A stretch of 64,000 nt of DNA from Gammaproteobacteria bacterium (GTDB lineage Bacteria; Pseudomonadota; Gammaproteobacteria; Burkholderiales; Gallionellaceae). The position numbers and the translations under genes were made by a program. The DNA is taken from positions 1 through 64,000 of the forward strand of contig JAHJBC010000002.1 in NCBI GenBank assembly GCA_018813765.1, in the 5' to 3' direction. The notes beneath the pieces were generated by a model. It was not told the origin of the DNA, searched no databases, and saw only the letters and a program-made list of their open reading frames with translations. The first letter of the stretch is position 1. Each line of letters starts with the position of its first letter. Shown here piece by piece: positions 60,932 to 64,000 of this stretch.

Positions 60932-62784
60932 TCCAGTTGCTCTCCTTTTCTCGTCGGCGCGAACAATTCGACATCCTGCTCGCGTCCCTTCACCTTGAAC
61001 GAACCGTACGACTTGAATTCGAATGCATCGCCGCAAGCCTGCATCGTCTCGCGCGACACCAGAATGCGCGACACGCCTTTGGTCAATCCTTCGATGCGGC
61101 TGCCGAGGTTGACCGTGTCGCCGATGGCAGTGTATTCGCGGCGCTGGTCGCTGCCGATAAGTCCCACCACCGCCGGGCCGCTGTGGATGCCGATGCCGAC
61201 ATCGAAATCCGCATCTTCCTCGCCCAGTTCCTTCTTGAATCGCTGCAACACCTCGCCCATCTCCAGCGCCGCCTCGACTGCGTGGCGCGCATGCTCCGGA
61301 TCATCCAGCGGCGCGCCCCAGAAGGCCATGATGCAGTCGCCGATGAACTTGTCCAGCGAACCGCCGTGGCGGAACACCACCTCGACCTGCAAAGTGAAAT
61401 AGCGGTTGAGCAGTTCAACCACCTGCTGCGGCGTGCGCTTCTCCGACAACGTGGTGAAACCGCGAATGTCGGAGAACAGGATGGTGATCTCGCGGCTCTC
61501 GCCCGCACGGCTCAGGCCGCCGTGCGCCACCAGTTCCTTCACCACATGCGGATTGACGAAGCGGCTGAACATCTGCACCGCCTGTTCGCGCGAGCGGCGT
61601 TCGCGCAGGTATTCGTGCAGGGCGAAGGCGAAATATCCCGCCCACGCCAGCAGCAGCGGTGACAGCACCGGCAGCAGATACAGGCTTGCCACGGCGAGAT
61701 AGCTTCCCAGCAACACCAGCAAAGTGACCGCCGCCAGCGCCAACCCGACCTTGAGCGCGTTGATGCCGCGCAGGAACGCGAGCGTCAGCAGCGACAGCAG
61801 CGCAGCGGCGAGACCCAGTGCGAATCCTTCATCCGCCCGCTGCATGCTGCGGCCATTCTTCAAGCCGTCGATGGCCGTTGCCAATATCTCCATACCCGGA
61901 TGCAGGCTGGATATGGGCGTGGTACGCATGTCATGCAGAGAGGTCGCGGCCGTGCCGATGATGACGATCTTGCCTTTCAGCTCGTCGACCGCACGTTGCG
62001 GCCGCTGGCGGCTGAAGTCCTCGTACAGGTCGACATAAGGGATGTGCTTGAACGCTCCCGGCATGCCGCGCCAAGCGAGGATCATGTCCGGCCGCTGCGG
62101 CACGTCATAGCCGGAATCCTTCGCCACGCGCGCAGGCAAGGAGGGAACCAGCCAGCCGTAGGCTTCGGTGTAAAGCTGGTAGCGCCGCCCTACGCCGTCC
62201 GGGTCCTCGGCGAAATTGATGGTGCCGACACGCCAGTGTTGCGGATCGAGCGCAAGCGGCGGCAACACGGCTATGCGCGCGCCGTCGTCGGCATGATCCG
62301 TCCTTTGCAGACCGAGCATGCCGGACACCTCGGACAGCGGCGCGCCCTGCTCGTCCATAGCCTGTCTGACCATGGGGAAATACACGTTATCCAGTCCCTG
62401 CAACGCCTCGTTGAAGGCGGCATCGCTGTCCGGGCGGTATTCGTCGCGCTCGCTGAACAGGATGTCGAACACGATGGCCTTGGGCTGCTGCGCAGCGATC
62501 CCTCGCACCAGTTCGCCGTGCACCGCGCGCGGCCACGGCCAGTTCCCGGCGATGTCCTGCATGCGCGCCAGGCTGGTATCGTCGATATCGACGATGACAA
62601 TGTCCGCATCGGGTTGCAGGCTTTGCGCCTGCTGGCGTACGAAAAGGTCGGAGAGACGGTTCTCCAGCGGAGCCAACACATGCAGCCAAGCCAGTTCCAG
62701 CGCAGCCAGCAACAGGAATGCGATGCCTATGCGGGAAAGGATGCGGCGCGAAGGTTGTACTGTCGTTCTGCTCATGCCGCACAT
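60928..62784 (-). CDS. CHASE2-domain class III adenylate/guanylate cyclase
   Basis: The 618-residue protein has an N-terminal membrane segment, a periplasmic CHASE2 sensor (IVIVDIDDTSLARMQ, VFDILFSERDEY), three more membrane segments (about 335-400) and a C-terminal cyclase domain. The cyclase has the metal aspartates in LFSDIRGFT and GDCIMAFWGAPLDD and the AIGDTVNLGSRIEG block. Lys in KFIGD and Asp in IGDTVN suggest ATP as substrate. Start may be 62784 or the ATG at 62775. First gene of the cyclase-SH3-protease operon. Confidence 0.9.
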   Translation of the reverse strand: MCGMSRTTVQPSRRILSRIGIAFLLLAALELAWLHVLAPLENRLSDLFVRQQAQSLQPDADIVIVDIDDTSLARMQDIAGNWPWPRAVHGELVRGIAAQQPKAIVFDILFSERDEYRPDSDAAFNEALQGLDNVYFPMVRQAMDEQGAPLSEVSGMLGLQRTDHADDGARIAVLPPLALDPQHWRVGTINFAEDPDGVGRRYQLYTEAYGWLVPSLPARVAKDSGYDVPQRPDMILAWRGMPGAFKHIPYVDLYEDFSRQRPQRAVDELKGKIVIIGTAATSLHDMRTTPISSLHPGMEILATAIDGLKNGRSMQRADEGFALGLAAALLSLLTLAFLRGINALKVGLALAAVTLLVLLGSYLAVASLYLLPVLSPLLLAWAGYFAFALHEYLRERRSREQAVQMFSRFVNPHVVKELVAHGGLSRAGESREITILFSDIRGFTTLSEKRTPQQVVELLNRYFTLQVEVVFRHGGSLDKFIGDCIMAFWGAPLDDPEHARHAVEAALEMGEVLQRFKKELGEEDADFDVGIGIHSGPAVVGLIGSDQRREYTAIGDTVNLGSRIEGLTKGVSRILVSRETMQACGDAFEFKSYGSFKVKGREQDVELFAPTRKGEQLE

Positions 62785-62843
62785 AGTAATCGCAACGTCT
62801 CATTTACAACAACCGGTTGCTTCCGGCCCGTCCGGATTGCACC

Positions 62844-62849
62844 TATAAT
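62844..62849 (+). promoter_or_regulatory. TATAAT -10 element before mlaA
   Basis: A perfect TATAAT lies 33 nt before the mlaA start. The nearest -35-like hexamer, TTGCTT at 62817, is 21 bases upstream and too far for a standard spacer, so only the -10 is supported. Confidence 0.5.
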
Positions 62850-62882
62850 CCACGCCACCTGAATTACAAGAAGCAATGATCC

Positions 62883-63605
62883 ATGCTCCAGATGCGCTCC
62901 CTATTGCTGTTTAGCAGCCTGCTCCTGACGGGCTGCGGTTCCATTCAGCATCTCAGCAGCTATACCAAGCAGAAAGATCCGCTGGAGCCGTTCAACCGCG
63001 GCATGTATGCGTTCAACGACGCGGTTGATCGCGCTGTGGTCAAACCCGTAGCGCAGGGCTATGCCGCTTCGGTGCCGGAACCGGCCAAGAACATGATCAG
63101 CAACTTCTTCTCCAACCTGGACGATGTGGTGGTCACGGCGAACGACCTGCTACAATTCAAGTTCAAGCAGGCACTCAGCGACGGCAGCCGCGTGATCTTC
63201 AACTCCACTTTCGGCCTGTTCGGCCTGTTCAACGTCACCGAGCGCCTGCCGAAACACAACGAAGACTTCGGCCAGACGCTGGGCTATTGGGGCGTGCCGA
63301 GCGGGCCCTATCTGGTGCTGCCAGTGCTGGGTCCCAGTTCGTTCCGCGATGGCGTCGGCCGCTATGGCGACGGCTACGCCAGCGTGATCAATAACACTGA
63401 ACATGTGCCGACGCGCAACACTGCCTGGGCGTTGGAAGGGCTGGACACGCGTGCCGGCCTGCTGGAGCAGGAGAAAGTACTGGAGGAAGCGCTCATCGAC
63501 CGCTACAGCTTCATCCGCGATGCCTACCTGATGCGGCGCCAGAGCCTGGTGTATGACGGCAGTCCGCCGAAAATCAACTACGACGATGAAGACTGGGAAG
63601 AATGA
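62883..63605 (+). CDS. mlaA: Phospholipid-transport lipoprotein MlaA (VacJ)
   Basis: The 240-residue precursor has lipobox LTGC at residues 15-18. The mature part shows MlaA motifs: DPLEPFNRGMYAFND, PEPAKNMISNFFSNL, NSTFGLFGLFNVTERL and GVPSGPYLVLPVLGPSS. MlaA extracts misplaced phospholipids from the outer leaflet of the outer membrane and passes them inward. The start may also be the ATG at 62892. The rest of the mla operon is not in the window. A terminator follows at once. Confidence 0.94.
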   Translation: MLQMRSLLLFSSLLLTGCGSIQHLSSYTKQKDPLEPFNRGMYAFNDAVDRAVVKPVAQGYAASVPEPAKNMISNFFSNLDDVVVTANDLLQFKFKQALSDGSRVIFNSTFGLFGLFNVTERLPKHNEDFGQTLGYWGVPSGPYLVLPVLGPSSFRDGVGRYGDGYASVINNTEHVPTRNTAWALEGLDTRAGLLEQEKVLEEALIDRYSFIRDAYLMRRQSLVYDGSPPKINYDDEDWEE

Positions 63606-63632
63606 AAAACGGCGGGAATATCCCGCCGTTTT
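63606..63632. terminator. Bidirectional terminator after mlaA
   Basis: AAAACGGCGGGA and TCCCGCCGTTTT form a perfect 12-base stem around ATA, between convergent mlaA and htpX. Confidence 0.93.
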
Positions 63633-63653
63633 CATTTGTTGCCCGGAATGATC

Positions 63654-64000
63654 TCAACGCCCCGAACGCAGGGCCTCGATACGTTCATCCAGCGGCGGGT
63701 GCGTCATGAACAGGCGCGAGAATCCGCCGCCGCTCGATATCGCCATGGCCGACATGTTCTCGGGCATGGCAGCGGCCTGCTCGTGGTTCACCTTCAGGCG
63801 TTCCAGCGCGGCGATCATCTTCTGGCGTCCGGCCAGGTTCGCGCCACCCGCGTCGGCACGGAACTCGCGCTGGCGCGAGAACCAGCGGACGATGATGCTG
63901 GCGAGGATACCCAGCACGACCTGCGCGGCAATCTCGGCGACGAAGGCGCCTATGCCTGGGCCGTTGCGGCCGTCGTTCTTCAGCAGCACACGGTCCACCA
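63654..64000 (-). CDS. htpX: Protease HtpX, C-terminal part (cut by window edge)
   Basis: The 115 visible residues match the HtpX C-terminus: [37 protein letters not shown], with the third zinc ligand glutamate in REFRADAG, and the terminal [12 protein letters not shown]. HtpX is a membrane zinc protease degrading damaged membrane proteins. The 5' part with the HEXXH site lies beyond the window, so the true start is not visible. Confidence 0.92.
   Translation of the reverse strand, partial: VDRVLLKNDGRNGPGIGAFVAEIAAQVVLGILASIIVRWFSRQREFRADAGGANLAGRQKMIAALERLKVNHEQAAAMPENMSAMAISSGGGFSRLFMTHPPLDERIEALRSGR

Noticed and set aside
60447-60974. N-terminal extension joining the SH3 region to the M48 protease
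   Set aside because: The upstream part of the long frame is the SH3 gene read out of frame; the protease has its own signal peptide and ATGA-coupled start.
1-64000. tRNA or rRNA genes
   Set aside because: No T-arm GTTCGANTC pattern with matching acceptor stem and no rRNA segments were seen in reading both strands; a covariance search would be decisive.

Overview
The window is ordinary chromosomal DNA of a GC-rich Gram-negative bacterium, most likely a betaproteobacterium of the Nitrosomonadales/Gallionellaceae type. That placement is inference. It rests on high-GC coding style, outer-membrane genes (bamD, mlaA, pldA), the adjacent rluD-pgeF pair diverging from bamD, class I fumarase, fused MnmC, a stand-alone encapsulated-ferritin-type protein, and many short palindromic repeats between and inside genes. 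No rRNA, tRNA, CRISPR array, integrase or transposase was seen.

Layout. 0-16 kb: housekeeping genes (class I fumarase, RbgA-type GTPase, truncated haemoglobin, MnmC, DAHP synthase, an asparagine-synthase-like amidotransferase, RsuA, DjlA, a ferredoxin-NADP reductase). 16-24.7 kb: an outer-membrane protein with an unusual start, a MASE1 hybrid histidine kinase, then a DUF3857/transglutaminase - DUF6765 - phospholipase A1 operon. The kinase and the operon carry homologous promoter/leader regions. 24.8-27.3 kb: an isolated, visibly AT-richer gene for a PD-(D/E)XK nuclease-like / P-loop NTPase / winged-helix protein, the best candidate here for an undescribed defence-type system. 27.4-35.3 kb: accessory envelope genes (M48 protease, TPR protein, KTSC protein, two lipoproteins of which one is a glycosidase-like protein, rhodanese) mixed with gene fragments. 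35.3-38.7 kb: cytochrome c, encapsulated-ferritin-like protein, ZIP transporter, aminotransferase and UspA. 38.9-43.9 kb: a sialidase-fold lipoprotein, an OB-fold periplasmic protein and a second hybrid kinase. 43.9-64 kb: mainly conserved genes (purL, nnrD, crcB/DUF190, ZIP-CDF-rimO-ykgJ, pgeF-rluD, bamD, a NUDIX hydrolase, a CHASE2 cyclase-SH3-M48 operon, mlaA, 3' end of htpX).

Themes. Translational coupling by ATGA or TGATG overlaps is pervasive and defines most operons. Small repeats are unusually active: several palindromic elements sit inside coding sequence without breaking the frame (two in mnmC, one in nnrD, a heptamer array in purL). Three KTSC genes show one intact and two decaying copies. 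A 120-bp fragment of a lipoprotein gene end plus terminator occurs in inverted orientation 5 kb away. Metal handling recurs: an EncFtn-like ferritin, two ZIP transporters and one CDF transporter.
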